A stretch of DNA of 64,000 nucleotides from Dyadobacter alkalitolerans DSM 23607 (lineage in GTDB: Bacteria; Bacteroidota; Bacteroidia; Cytophagales; Spirosomataceae). Shown in pieces: positions 16,455 to 25,988 of this stretch; the first letter of the stretch is position 1; each line of letters starts with the position of its first letter. The position numbers were made by a program, and so were the translations under genes. The DNA lies in the NCBI RefSeq assembly GCF_000428845.1, contig NZ_AUAS01000008.1, positions 248,001-312,000 of the forward strand. The letters run 5' to 3'. The notes beneath the pieces were generated by a model. The model searched no databases, was not told the origin of the DNA, and was given only the letters and a program-made list of their open reading frames with translations.

Positions 16455-17312
16455 ATGACAAGTTTTAGTTTAAATACAAGCCAGATTAAGACATTCCATG
16501 AAGACGGTTATGTGGTCGTGAAAGGACTGTTTTCGGAAGAAGAGACGAATAAACTATATCGGACGGCCGTTGAGAATTCGGTTATGCAGAAGAATGCAAT
16601 GGACCTTAATGACCAATCGGGGAAGAAGACGAAGCTTTCGCTCTGGTTTACGCCGGGTGATGACGTTTTTGGTTATCTGATCCGCAGCGAACGCATGGTC
16701 AATTCGGTTTGGCAGTTGCTGGGGCAGGAAAGTCCGGTTTGTCACTTTCATACCAAGTTAATGCAGAAAGAACCGAAGGTGGGCGGCGCCTGGGAATGGC
16801 ATCAGGATTATGGTTATTGGTATAAAAATCAATTTATATTCCCGGATCAGTTGATGAGCGTAATGATCGCTCTGACGCCTGCTAACAAGGAAAATGGCTG
16901 TTTGCAAGTCATTAAGGGCTCTCATAAAATGGGCCGTGTCAATCATGGTTTTGCGGGTGAGCAGGTGGGCGCGGATATGGAAATGGTGAACCATGCATTG
17001 AAAACGATGGAGCTCGTTTATTGCGAAATCGAGCCGGGCGACGCATTATTCTTTCATAGTAACCTCATGCACAGGTCGGAAGCTAATTTGTCGGATCATC
17101 CGCGGTGGTCACTGATTTCCTGTTATAATTCACAATCCAACATTGCCTACGCCGAAACTTCCACGTCATGGCGTGTTCCGGTGTCCATTGTTCCGGATCG
17201 GGCGCTTCTGGAATGGGACGCATCGTCCTTTGGCGATGCTGATTTTCTGAAAAAAGAAGATGATCCGGCACTGAAAACGACGGGCTGGGAGAGTGAAGTG
17301 AAGACAAACTAG
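16455..17312 (+). CDS. Phytanoyl-CoA dioxygenase (PhyH) family Fe(II)/2-oxoglutarate oxygenase
   Basis: A 285-residue non-heme iron oxygenase. The facial triad is visible: H116 and D118 in WEWHQDYGYW and the distal histidine H206 in HSNLMHRSEAN; R217 (HPRW) is a good candidate for 2-oxoglutarate binding. GDALFFHSNLMH is the typical PhyH C-terminal signature. The substrate is unknown; bacterial members hydroxylate diverse small molecules. It is followed at 76 bases by a Gfo/Idh/MocA oxidoreductase in the same direction, which suggests a two-step catabolic or modification pair, possibly for a sugar or polyol derivative (inference). Confidence 0.85.
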   Translation: MTSFSLNTSQIKTFHEDGYVVVKGLFSEEETNKLYRTAVENSVMQKNAMDLNDQSGKKTKLSLWFTPGDDVFGYLIRSERMVNSVWQLLGQESPVCHFHTKLMQKEPKVGGAWEWHQDYGYWYKNQFIFPDQLMSVMIALTPANKENGCLQVIKGSHKMGRVNHGFAGEQVGADMEMVNHALKTMELVYCEIEPGDALFFHSNLMHRSEANLSDHPRWSLISCYNSQSNIAYAETSTSWRVPVSIVPDRALLEWDASSFGDADFLKKEDDPALKTTGWESEVKTN

Positions 17313-17388
17313 CGGACGCTTTTAAATAAGGCCATTTTCACAGGTAAGGCCATTTGAATTTATTCCTAAACAACTTCAAAATAAGATT

Positions 17389-18594
17389 ATGCAGAAAATT
17401 GCAATGTTAGGTTCCGGTTTTATCGGACGTTTTTACGCTGAATCCATTCACGGACAAAGGGGCCGGGATAGGGTGGTTGCCATTTACGCACGGCGTGATG
17501 AAAGTGCCCAAAAGTTCGCCAATGATTATGGCTGCGATTTCTGGTCGTCCAGTATGGAAGAAGTGATCGCGCACCCGGATGTGAATATGGTGTGCATTGC
17601 GTTGCCTAATAATGTTCATGAGGAGGCAGTTAAGCTTTGCGTGAAACATAAAAAGGCCGTTATTTCTACCAAACCACTCGGGCGTAATGCGGCGGAGGCG
17701 CTGAGGATGATGAGGGCGACAGAGGAAGCGGGAATTTTTGCAGGTTATCTGGAAGATCTTTGTTACACGCCAAAGTTTTTAAAATCGCTCGAAAGTGTCA
17801 AAAACGGCTCATTAGGAAGGATTATCTGGGCAAAATCGCGTGAAGCGCATCCTGGTCCGCATAGTGAATGGTTCTGGGACATTGAGCAGGCCGGCGGCGG
17901 CTGCATCCTGGATTTGGGCTGTCATTGCATTGAAATATCGCGCAATTTTATTGGTAAGGACATTAAGCCCGTTGAAGTCATGTGCTGGGCGGACACACAG
18001 GTGAAACCCATTGATGCTGAGGATCACGCGATTGCATTGGTAAAGTATGAAAACGGCGCTATCGGCCAGTTTGAAGTGAGCTGGACATTCCGCGGCGGTA
18101 TGGACCTGCGCGACGAGGTCATGGGAACAGAAGGCACGATCTGGATCAACAATTTCCTGCGGACGGGTTTTGAAATGTTCACAACAGGGCAGAATGCAGA
18201 TGGAAAGGGAGAGGATTACGTAGCTGAAAAGGCCGAAAGCAATACAGGCTGGCTGTTTCCGGTGGGGGACGAGGTGAATGATCTGGGCTACAACCATATG
18301 TTCACCGATATGTTCAATGCCGTGGAAAATGGCAGGGAAGCGGCGGAAACTTTTTATGATGGCTATGTTGTGAATGCAGTGATTGATGCAGCTTACAAAT
18401 CCGCGAAAACCAAACTTTGGGAAAAAGTGGAACTGCCGGTCTGGCGCGGACAGGAAGGCGTGACCAAGCCTTCAAACTACACTTTCTATAACGACGAATA
18501 TTATTTGATCAAGCAGGAAATGACGCATGACGGGCGGAATAAATTAATTTTGAAACATAAAATTACGGGCAAAATCAGCGAACAGGATATTTAA
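17389..18594 (+). CDS. Gfo/Idh/MocA family NAD(P)-dependent oxidoreductase
   Basis: The 401-residue protein has an N-terminal Rossmann domain (KIAMLGSGFIGRFYAESIH, then VVAIYARRDESAQKFA), a family segment STKPLGRNAAEA in place of the usual EKP, and a C-terminal alpha/beta substrate domain with GGGCILDLGCHCIEISR carrying the family's catalytic His region. These enzymes oxidise or reduce sugars, inositols and related polyols; the substrate here is not identifiable. It pairs with the PhyH gene, and both are inserted between mutY and ssb, which are usually adjacent in relatives. Confidence 0.85.
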   Translation: MQKIAMLGSGFIGRFYAESIHGQRGRDRVVAIYARRDESAQKFANDYGCDFWSSSMEEVIAHPDVNMVCIALPNNVHEEAVKLCVKHKKAVISTKPLGRNAAEALRMMRATEEAGIFAGYLEDLCYTPKFLKSLESVKNGSLGRIIWAKSREAHPGPHSEWFWDIEQAGGGCILDLGCHCIEISRNFIGKDIKPVEVMCWADTQVKPIDAEDHAIALVKYENGAIGQFEVSWTFRGGMDLRDEVMGTEGTIWINNFLRTGFEMFTTGQNADGKGEDYVAEKAESNTGWLFPVGDEVNDLGYNHMFTDMFNAVENGREAAETFYDGYVVNAVIDAAYKSAKTKLWEKVELPVWRGQEGVTKPSNYTFYNDEYYLIKQEMTHDGRNKLILKHKITGKISEQDI

Positions 18595-18655
18595 AAGTGC
18601 TTTTACATCCGTATCTTTAATATTAACTTAAACAAATCATCCACAATTAGAAATC

Positions 18656-19135
18656 ATGGCAGGAAGCGTTAACAAGGTCATTTTGATAGGCAATCTGGGC
18701 AGCGATCCCGAAGTTAGATATCTGGAAAGCGGCTCGGCAGTGGCCAAATTCAACATTGCAACAACAGAATCGTATACCAACAAAAGCGGTGGGCGCGTCG
18801 ATAATACGGAATGGCACCGCATTGAGCTTTGGGAAGGATTGGCCAAAGTGGCGGAAAAATATTTGAAAAAGGGAAACCAGGTTTACATCGAAGGCCGGAT
18901 CAGAACCGACAGCTGGACCGATAAAGAAGGACAGCAAAGAACCGGCGTTACGATCCGCGCAAACAGCATGACATTGCTGGGCGGTCCGGGCGCACCTGGG
19001 TCTGGCGGCGGCGAAAGCAGCGGCGGTTATGCACAACAATCTTCACAACCCAGAGCACAGCAATCACCTAGATCATCCGACCCGATCCCGCCATCATTGG
19101 CAGCCGGGAATGATGATGACGATCTGCCGTTCTGA
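18656..19135 (+). CDS. ssb: Single-stranded DNA-binding protein
   Basis: The 159-residue protein has an OB-fold (VNKVILIGNLGSDPEVRY, TEWHRIELWEGLAKVAEKYLKKGNQVYIEGRI), a Gly/Ser/Gln-rich disordered linker and the acidic tip DDDDLPF that recruits replication and repair partners. It binds ssDNA as a tetramer. Start ATG 18656 is supported by the conserved MAGSVNKV N terminus. It lies in the mutY-ssb-gldE neighbourhood. Confidence 0.96.
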   Translation: MAGSVNKVILIGNLGSDPEVRYLESGSAVAKFNIATTESYTNKSGGRVDNTEWHRIELWEGLAKVAEKYLKKGNQVYIEGRIRTDSWTDKEGQQRTGVTIRANSMTLLGGPGAPGSGGGESSGGYAQQSSQPRAQQSPRSSDPIPPSLAAGNDDDDLPF

Positions 19136-19151
19136 TCAGCTACATTTGCCA

Positions 19152-19220
19152 GCTATTCTGTTCAAAAGTATTTATTTCGACATTTAGAGCACATTGGAAT
19201 AATATTTTGAACAGAATTGC
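19152..19220. repeat. Long imperfect inverted repeat between ssb and gldE
   Basis: The left arm 19152-19172 (core CTGTTCAAAAGTATT) pairs with the right arm 19201-19220 (core AATATTTTGAACAG), about 20 bp with one mismatch and one bulge and a 28-base loop. GCTACATTT is directly repeated at 19139-19147 and 19219-19227. It could be a terminator-like stem, a regulatory hairpin, or a short palindromic element with a duplicated flank. Confidence 0.6.
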
Positions 19221-19244
19221 TACATTTATTTAAACGAAAGTTTA

Positions 19245-20585
19245 TTGCAAACTTTTCCAAACCTATTCGTGAAAGAAACAGCAGACAGCGACGATCCCCT
19301 TGTCCGAACGCGTACGGGGATTTCCATCCCCCAAAGATGTACGCAAACCTTATTTGCAGGAGTCATTATACCCACTGATTTCCTTGCGCCTTACGACCTG
19401 ATCCTGGTTATATTCCTCTTCCTGGTTTCCCTGTTTCTCTCCGGCGTCCGCGCCGCATATGCTGCCTCCGGTGCATTGGAAAATCCCTGGGAACGAAAAA
19501 GTGACACCGAAAGCACGCTTCCAAACCGCATTCAGCAGCTTGCACTTTCGCTGATTCAGCGCGGGATTACCATGTTAGCATTACTTCTGGCCGCCAGAAT
19601 TGCCTGGATTCACATTCAAGATGATCCGAACAATGTTTACAAATGGATTTCCATTGGCTGTCTCGCGCTATGGATCTGGCTGGATGCGATGGTCCGTTAC
19701 AATGCCGCGCGACGTGCATTGGAATTTATTCCGAAGATCTCGGGTGTTACCAATTTCCTGATCAAGATTTGTCAGCCACTTGCGCAGCCCATTATGAAGC
19801 TGGGCTATTCATTTGGCGTGCTTACGCCGGAAGGAGCCGAAATTACAACCGAGCGACTGGAAGCGAAAGCGGAAAGTGAAGAAGAAACCGACCTTTTACG
19901 GGGACTGGCCAATTTCCGTCAGACCAATTCAAAGAAGGCCATGCAGGCGCGTCTGCACATTACCGCGTTCGATATTGAGCTGGATTTCCATGAATTAATG
20001 GATAAAATCAATAAATCGGGTTACTCGCGGGTGCCGGTTTATCGGGATGACCTGGACCACATTGAAGGAATTCTGAATGTGAAGGACTTGTTGCCGCACA
20101 TTCATTTGGACGAACATTTTAACTGGCAGAAATTGCTGCGCCCGGTTTATTTCATCCCGGAAAGCAAGCATTTGGATGATCTGATGAAGGAATTTCAGAA
20201 TCGCCGTGTGCATATGGCCATTGTCGTGGACGAATATGGCGGGACGAGCGGGTTGATCACATTGGAAGACATCATTGAAGAAATTTTTGGTGATATCAAT
20301 GATGAATATGACGAGGATGACGAAGTGAATTATACCCAGGTTGACGATAACACTTACGTTTTCGAAGGAAAAGTGTCCATCAGTGATCTTTGCCGGCTTC
20401 TAAACCTGGAAACGGATTATTTTGACGAAGTAAGGGGCAATAATGAGTCATTAGCAGGCCTGTTGCTGGAACTGTTTTCAAGATTGCCGCGGACAGGCGA
20501 AATGGCAACACACCGGGAAGTGACTTTTAAGGTACAATCAGCTGATAAAAAGCGTATTAAGAAGGTCAGGGTGCTCGTTGGATAG
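19245..20585 (+). CDS. gldE: GldE-like CBS-domain membrane protein (CorC/HlyC family)
   Basis: The protein is up to 446 residues. Hydrophobic segments (YDLILVIFLFLVSLFLSGV; ITMLALLLAARIAWI; WISIGCLALWIWLDAMV) form a divergent DUF21-like membrane domain. A CBS pair follows (SGYSRVPVYRDDLDHIEGILNVKDLL; HMAIVVDEYGGTSGLITLEDIIEEIFGDI), then a CorC/HlyC C-terminal domain. The position after mutY/ssb identifies it as GldE, associated with gliding and type IX secretion in Bacteroidota. No ATG precedes the first membrane span: starts could be TTG 19245 or GTG 19269. The usual partner gldD is not next to it. Confidence 0.82.
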   Translation: MQTFPNLFVKETADSDDPLVRTRTGISIPQRCTQTLFAGVIIPTDFLAPYDLILVIFLFLVSLFLSGVRAAYAASGALENPWERKSDTESTLPNRIQQLALSLIQRGITMLALLLAARIAWIHIQDDPNNVYKWISIGCLALWIWLDAMVRYNAARRALEFIPKISGVTNFLIKICQPLAQPIMKLGYSFGVLTPEGAEITTERLEAKAESEEETDLLRGLANFRQTNSKKAMQARLHITAFDIELDFHELMDKINKSGYSRVPVYRDDLDHIEGILNVKDLLPHIHLDEHFNWQKLLRPVYFIPESKHLDDLMKEFQNRRVHMAIVVDEYGGTSGLITLEDIIEEIFGDINDEYDEDDEVNYTQVDDNTYVFEGKVSISDLCRLLNLETDYFDEVRGNNESLAGLLLELFSRLPRTGEMATHREVTFKVQSADKKRIKKVRVLVG

Positions 20586-20586
20586 C

Positions 20587-21003
20587 TTATTTGCCTTTTG
20601 GAACTGCTTTTGAAAAATATCTTATTTCGTATAATTCCTGATTCTTCCCCGACAAATAAGGCTTTTGCGACATTTTCAAAACCAGAATCTTGTGGTTAAG
20701 ATCGAGGATTTTATAGCCTGACAATATTTTGCCCGTCGAATCCGTGTAAAAGAGTGAGTCAGCGGAGGCTAACTGATAGCGCGATTTGCGGTATTCTCCT
20801 TTTCTTCTTTCGAACAATGTTCCATCGGCCCGATAGTCGAAATAGGACCAGTGTGCATCTTTTGTATTGTTGGTAAAACTGAAACCATTCACATAATTTG
20901 AAATGGAATCGGTTCGCCATAAACCTACAATGTCTTTTTCACGGGACGAGCATCCCGTAAAAAAGACAAGCAGGCAGATCAGTGAAATTTCTTTTTTGAT
21001 CAA
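20587..21003 (-). CDS. Small lipoprotein, possibly lipocalin-like
   Basis: The 138-residue protein has a lipoprotein signal (MIKKEISLICLLVFFTGCSS; the cysteine at about 18 is the lipidation site). The mature part begins DIVGLWRTDS and is rich in short beta-strands (RADGTLFERRKGEYR, YQLASADSLFYTD), as in lipocalin-like lipoproteins of Bacteroidota. It ends one base from the convergent gldE stop and starts 4 bases after the susD stop, so it is the last gene of the sigma-FecR-SusC-SusD run. Precise function unknown; a surface-exposed accessory subunit is plausible. Confidence 0.7.
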   Translation of the reverse strand: MIKKEISLICLLVFFTGCSSREKDIVGLWRTDSISNYVNGFSFTNNTKDAHWSYFDYRADGTLFERRKGEYRKSRYQLASADSLFYTDSTGKILSGYKILDLNHKILVLKMSQKPYLSGKNQELYEIRYFSKAVPKGK

Positions 21004-21006
21004 AAC

Positions 21007-22446
21007 TTAATAATTGCTGTTCTGGATTAAGACGCCGTTACTCAAATCCACCTCACGCTGTGGCAACGGGAAATAGTAATGTTTTGGCTTAACGAAATTT
21101 CGGCTAGGCTTGTTGGGGCCGCGGTTGATCTTGTAATGTGCTACAATGTCGATCAATCCGGCTTTGTCCCAACGCATCAGATCCTGGTGTCTTTCATTCT
21201 CGCCAGCCAACTCTACGCGCCTTTCGTGCATGATGTTTTTCATGGTTGCACCGGTAATAGCAGCCAATCCTGCGCGTTTTCTCACGACATTCAATTCTGC
21301 GTCACCATTCGCACCTGAGCGAATTTTTGCCTCGGCAGCTAACAGATAAACATCGGCAGTTCTCAAAAACGGCGCATTCAAACTCTGGCTCATATCGCCG
21401 TTTTCAGCAAACTGCGTATATTTTTTGAATGCATAACCCGTCACACGCGTCATCTTAGCATCGAATGTTTCCACGCCAGCTTCATTGCGATCCACCTTAT
21501 CACCCGGGCTGAAAATGGAAGACGCTTTGCGCGTGTCGCCTTTTTCATATTCCTGAACAAGATCCGCGATCGGCTCATGGAAGCCCCAGCCGCCGAATGC
21601 CTGCGGCGTATGGTAGAAAGTAGGGGAGTTGTCGGCCGTCCAGCCGGTTTCGTATTGCAGCGAAAATAAAATCTCAGGGTTGTTTTCTGTCGCCAGCTCA
21701 AAATTCTGGTTAAAACCAGTGGCCAGTTTGTAAGCAGCATTTGAAGTTACTTTCGTGCTCGCCTCAATCGCTTTTGCCCATTGTTCCTGATACACATATA
21801 ATTTGGTCAAGAAACCATTCGCAGAACCCTGGGTAACGCGGCCTGCATCGCCATCTGCATGCGACACGGGCAGCAATGAAGCAGCTTTTATGAAGTCGGC
21901 CTCAGCCTGTGCACGCACTTCTGCCAATGTCGATTTTGGCTTATTAAAATTCAATGCTAATACGTCCTCTTCAAGTAAAATGGGCACTTCGCCGTAAATG
22001 AGGGACAGTCTCCAATAGATAAAACCTCTCAAAAAGTAGGCTTCACCCATGCTGCGGTTGCGCAATGTTTCGTCCATGTCAACTTTTGAGGCGTTAATCA
22101 GCACAGCATTTGCCCTGGAAATGACTTCGTATTTGGTTTTCCATGTAGCCAGAATGTGCGAGTTGGAAGCATCGAAAGTGAACATTTCCAAAGCCGTTTC
22201 ATCCGAATGGTCGCCCGCGCGGTTCATGTCATCCGAGCAGTTATCGAATGTGTATTCTGTGTGTGCAAAACCGTCTTCTTCAAGCAATGGCGCGTAAACT
22301 GCATTCACTGCCGCCACCACATCATCGCCGCTTCGCCAGTATTGTTGCGAAGTCACCTGTCCGTAAGGCGTTGTTTCCAGCAAATCATCACAACCTGTGA
22401 GCATTGCCAGCATGATATAACCGGATAGTATTGTTATCTTTTTCAT
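21007..22446 (-). CDS. SusD/RagB family nutrient-binding lipoprotein
   Basis: A 479-residue outer-membrane lipoprotein that forms the lid on a SusC transporter. The signal MKKITILSGYIMLAMLTGC ends at the lipidation cysteine, and the mature protein begins DDLLETTPYGQVTSQQYW, typical SusD. TPR-like helices (AYFLRGFIYWRLSLIYGEVPIL) and the C-terminal HERRVELAGENERHQDLMRWD followed by FPLPQREVDLSNG are family signatures. It pairs with the SusC gene immediately upstream. Substrate not evident. Confidence 0.93.
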   Translation of the reverse strand: MKKITILSGYIMLAMLTGCDDLLETTPYGQVTSQQYWRSGDDVVAAVNAVYAPLLEEDGFAHTEYTFDNCSDDMNRAGDHSDETALEMFTFDASNSHILATWKTKYEVISRANAVLINASKVDMDETLRNRSMGEAYFLRGFIYWRLSLIYGEVPILLEEDVLALNFNKPKSTLAEVRAQAEADFIKAASLLPVSHADGDAGRVTQGSANGFLTKLYVYQEQWAKAIEASTKVTSNAAYKLATGFNQNFELATENNPEILFSLQYETGWTADNSPTFYHTPQAFGGWGFHEPIADLVQEYEKGDTRKASSIFSPGDKVDRNEAGVETFDAKMTRVTGYAFKKYTQFAENGDMSQSLNAPFLRTADVYLLAAEAKIRSGANGDAELNVVRKRAGLAAITGATMKNIMHERRVELAGENERHQDLMRWDKAGLIDIVAHYKINRGPNKPSRNFVKPKHYYFPLPQREVDLSNGVLIQNSNY

Positions 22447-22480
22447 AAATAAATTCTTTCAGTTTTGGTCTGAGTGGGTT

Positions 22481-25400
22481 TTAGAAAGAAATGGTGGCGC
22501 CGATCGTCCACGTCCGGGCCAGAGGATATTGTGCATAATCCACGTTCAGCTGATTGTAAGTGCCGCCGCTTCCTACATATCCCAGCTCCGGATTCAGGCC
22601 GGAGTATTTCGTAAAGGTCAACAGATTTTGACCTGTCACATAAATCCTCGCCTGTGACATTTTTAGTTTGCTGATCGCATTCTTTGGAATAGCATATCCA
22701 AGGGTCATGTTTTTCAAGCGCAGATAATCCCCTTTTTCCACAAAGAGGTCGGAAGGTCTGAAATTCCGGTTCGTGTTGTTAATACTCATCCGCGGAATGG
22801 TGTTGCTCGATCCCTCGCCATTCCAGCTGTTCAAAGCATCGGCATAGAGGTTGAAAGGATAACTTGCGTCAAGCCCTTGCATGCGGTCAGCATTGTAAAT
22901 CGAAACGCCGCCTACACCCACGAAAAACAATGTAAAGTCAAACCCTTTGTAATTGGCACCGGCTGAAAATCCGTAGTTGATCTTTGGCTGCGGGCTGCCG
23001 ATGATCGTTCTGTCATCATCATCCACAATGCCGTCATTGTTCAAATCCAAGAAACGCACATCGCCCGGCACAATCTGTCCGTCTGCACGGCGCGGATCAT
23101 TTGAAATGTTTGCATCGCCATCAATTTCATTGGTATTCTGGTAAATTCCATTCGTTTTATAGCCATAAAAAGTGCCATATGGCTGTCCTTCATACGTTCT
23201 TACGATCTCCTGCTGGCCCCTTCCGTAAAGTTGTGTTGCCAGGAAACCACCTGGCGTGGCCAGTTTGGTTATTCTGTTTTTAATAAAGGTAGCATTACCA
23301 CTTACATTGAATATTACCGCACCAACTGTATGCTTATAGGAAGCTTCCAGCTCTAAGCCCTGGTTTCTGAGCTGTCCCACATTCTGGTCAGGAATAGTGG
23401 CGCTTCCGATTGTGCCAACGGACGGGGGCGCAAGCAGCATTTTCTTGGTATCCTTAATAAAATAGTTTGCAGACAGATAGAGGCTGTTTTTAAACAAACC
23501 TGCTTCCAGGCCGAAGTTGCTCATTTCCGCCGTTTCCCAGCCAATGTTCAAATTCGCCAGCCTGCTCTGAGCAGCGCCTGAAACCTGATTTTGCACACCG
23601 CCATTGCCGAATGCATAACGGAAAGTAGAATTAATCAAAGCCAGATATTGCAAGGAAGCCACATTCTGGTTACCCAGCTGTCCCCAGCCACCCGTTAGCT
23701 TGAAATTGCTGAAAACGGGCAATGCATTTTTGAAAAAATCTTCTTCTGAAAGTCTCCAGCCCAGCGAGAATGCCGGAAAAATGCCCCACTGATTTCCGGG
23801 AGCAAACTTGGAAGATCCGTCACTCCGCATGGTCGCTGTAAAGAGATAACGGTCATTAAATGAATAATTAACCCTTCCAAACCACGACCCAAGCGCGTCA
23901 TAACTGCGGCCGCCGTTGCCGCCGTTCGCTAAGGGAACCGAAACGATGATCCCTGCATACTGCATGTAACGCAACGAAGGATCTTCACTGGCAAACTCAC
24001 GTCCCCATTGATTAGCATAAATGCTTTTGAATGTCTGCGAAGTATAACCACCGACCACACTAAGCGAATTTTTGCCAAAAGCTTTATCGTAAGAAAGGAA
24101 ATATTCCTGCAAGAAAGACCACGTTTTATCACGGCCCACGCTCAGCTGATTGTAAGAATTCTTGCGGAATTGGTCGTTAACCTTGATATCAAATGTCTGG
24201 CTGTCTGAAAACGTGCCGTCCATGGCCAGGTTTGCACGCAATTTCAATCCTTCTACAATTTCAAGTTCGCCGGTAAGGTTGCCAAGAAAGCGGTTTCGGA
24301 TATTGTTTTTATCCTGTGTATCAACTGTAAAAATGGGGTTGTTCAAGTCTCCGAACGCACCCAATCCGTCGGTTGATCCATAGGAACCATTGGCATTGCG
24401 GACCGGCAAACCAGGATGGAAACGGATAGCGGTGAACAGCAGGCCAGTTTGTGAAGATTGCGTGTCCGGACCTGAATTGTGCGTGTTGGTATACTGGAAA
24501 TTCTGGCCGATTTTTATCCGCGAACCCACCTTATGATCCGAATTGATCCGGAATGTATACCGCGTATAATTTGATTTCCCGATTATCCCGTCCTCATTGT
24601 AATAACCACCAGAAATTGCAAAAGTCGAATATTTACCGCCGCCACGCAGCGATGCGTCGTAATTGCGGGTAACGCCCTGCTTTAAAAGTTCGTCCTGCCA
24701 GTTGGTAAGCTGCGTCTGATATTGTTTGTCTTCCCAGATCGCCGGAATGTCCAGCTTGTCATTGGTGTATGCTTTTTGCTTCATTTCTGCTAACTGAGGC
24801 GCGGTAAGCACATCTAAGGATTTGATCCGGTTCGTAACGCCTACATAAGCATTCACGGTGACAGACAGTGGATTATCGAATTTCCCGCGTTTGGTCGTAA
24901 TCAGGATAACGCCGTTCGCTGCTCTCGTTCCATAGATGGCAGAGGCAGAGGCATCTTTCAAAATCTCTATCGATTCAATGTCATTTGGGTTCACGTCATT
25001 CATTGTGCCCGCCGGAACGCCGTCGATGACCACCAATGGGGAAGAGTTGTTAACCGTTCCGAAACCGCGGATCTGAATAGAACCCGCATCGCCAGGAGCA
25101 CCGCCGTTACGGACAATGTTCACACCCGCCGCACGGCCTTGTAATGCTTGTTGTGCGCCGCCGGAAGGCAGATTTTGAAAGTCAGCGCCTTTCACGGATG
25201 ACACCGCGCCAGTCACATCTTTCTTTTCCTGCGTTCCATAACCCACCACAACCACTTCTTTTAATGCGCTCACGTCAGGAGCAAGTGTTACATTGATAAT
25301 CTCCTTATCCACAGCCACTTCCTGGCTTACATAGCCGATGAAGGAGAATTTCAAAGTGGCATTTTGATCGGGCACGGCAATGCGGAAATCGCCGTTCTCA

Positions 25401-25915
25401 TCCGTGGAAGTTCCCTGTTGGGTGCCTACGAGCAAGATGTTCACGCCCGGAAGACCGGCGCCTTTTTCGTCCAGCACTTTTCCTGTAATGTTACGCTCCG
25501 CTGTGATCCCCTGGTCTTGCAATGTTTGTGCGCTCCCGGTCGGAGCCTGGGGCTTTTTTCTGAGCAGGATCCGCGAGTTGCCAACCACTTCATAGGACAC
25601 ATTCAAAGGCGCCAGCAATTGATCCAAGACCTTGTTCAAGGTTCCCTTAACCTCTTTCAGACTTGTATTTTGCGAATTCTGAATGCTCGATGTGCTATAT
25701 ACGAACTTCACGTCCGCCTGCTTTTCGATCATTTGGAGCACCTTTTTCACTTCCAGCGATTCCACTTTCAGCGAAATCTCCTTATTCAGCAATTCCTGCC
25801 CGTGAAGTGTATGCGCGAACGACATGCCGCAGCATAATATGGCGATAATCAGTTGTTTAGCCGTAGTACTCATGACCTTGTAAACAACCCTTTTGAGGGG
25901 TATTTTTTTATGCAT
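22481..25915 (-). CDS. SusC/RagA TonB-dependent transporter with N-terminal STN signalling domain
   Basis: About 1144 residues from ATG 25915. The order is a long signal region (to about FAHTLHGQ), an STN domain (LLNKEISLKVESLEVKKVLQMIEKQ...RILLRKK), a carboxypeptidase-D-like regulatory domain (ITGKVLDEKGAGLPGVNILLVGT), a plug (VVVGYGTQEKKDVTGAVSSV...SIEILKDASASAIYGTRAANGVILITTKRG) and a 22-strand barrel ending WTIGATISF. The STN domain indicates that ligand occupancy is signalled to the FecR anti-sigma factor encoded just upstream. It imports an unknown large nutrient with the SusD partner. Confidence 0.94.
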   Translation of the reverse strand: MHKKIPLKRVVYKVMSTTAKQLIIAILCCGMSFAHTLHGQELLNKEISLKVESLEVKKVLQMIEKQADVKFVYSTSSIQNSQNTSLKEVKGTLNKVLDQLLAPLNVSYEVVGNSRILLRKKPQAPTGSAQTLQDQGITAERNITGKVLDEKGAGLPGVNILLVGTQQGTSTDENGDFRIAVPDQNATLKFSFIGYVSQEVAVDKEIINVTLAPDVSALKEVVVVGYGTQEKKDVTGAVSSVKGADFQNLPSGGAQQALQGRAAGVNIVRNGGAPGDAGSIQIRGFGTVNNSSPLVVIDGVPAGTMNDVNPNDIESIEILKDASASAIYGTRAANGVILITTKRGKFDNPLSVTVNAYVGVTNRIKSLDVLTAPQLAEMKQKAYTNDKLDIPAIWEDKQYQTQLTNWQDELLKQGVTRNYDASLRGGGKYSTFAISGGYYNEDGIIGKSNYTRYTFRINSDHKVGSRIKIGQNFQYTNTHNSGPDTQSSQTGLLFTAIRFHPGLPVRNANGSYGSTDGLGAFGDLNNPIFTVDTQDKNNIRNRFLGNLTGELEIVEGLKLRANLAMDGTFSDSQTFDIKVNDQFRKNSYNQLSVGRDKTWSFLQEYFLSYDKAFGKNSLSVVGGYTSQTFKSIYANQWGREFASEDPSLRYMQYAGIIVSVPLANGGNGGRSYDALGSWFGRVNYSFNDRYLFTATMRSDGSSKFAPGNQWGIFPAFSLGWRLSEEDFFKNALPVFSNFKLTGGWGQLGNQNVASLQYLALINSTFRYAFGNGGVQNQVSGAAQSRLANLNIGWETAEMSNFGLEAGLFKNSLYLSANYFIKDTKKMLLAPPSVGTIGSATIPDQNVGQLRNQGLELEASYKHTVGAVIFNVSGNATFIKNRITKLATPGGFLATQLYGRGQQEIVRTYEGQPYGTFYGYKTNGIYQNTNEIDGDANISNDPRRADGQIVPGDVRFLDLNNDGIVDDDDRTIIGSPQPKINYGFSAGANYKGFDFTLFFVGVGGVSIYNADRMQGLDASYPFNLYADALNSWNGEGSSNTIPRMSINNTNRNFRPSDLFVEKGDYLRLKNMTLGYAIPKNAISKLKMSQARIYVTGQNLLTFTKYSGLNPELGYVGSGGTYNQLNVDYAQYPLARTWTIGATISF

Positions 25916-25988
25916 ATTTTTAGAGGTTTTTGTGAACGCAAACGCAAAGACAATCAAATGAAACTGTTGGTAACAACAGCGTAATGGT

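Noticed and set aside
18595..18655. TATCTTTA as an ssb promoter
   Set aside because: It deviates from TAnnTTTG at the last base and has no correctly spaced -33 box.
20587..21003. Lipoprotein gene next to gldE as gldD
   Set aside because: It is on the opposite strand, is shorter, and lacks recognisable GldD features; it fits better as the last gene of the SusC/SusD run.
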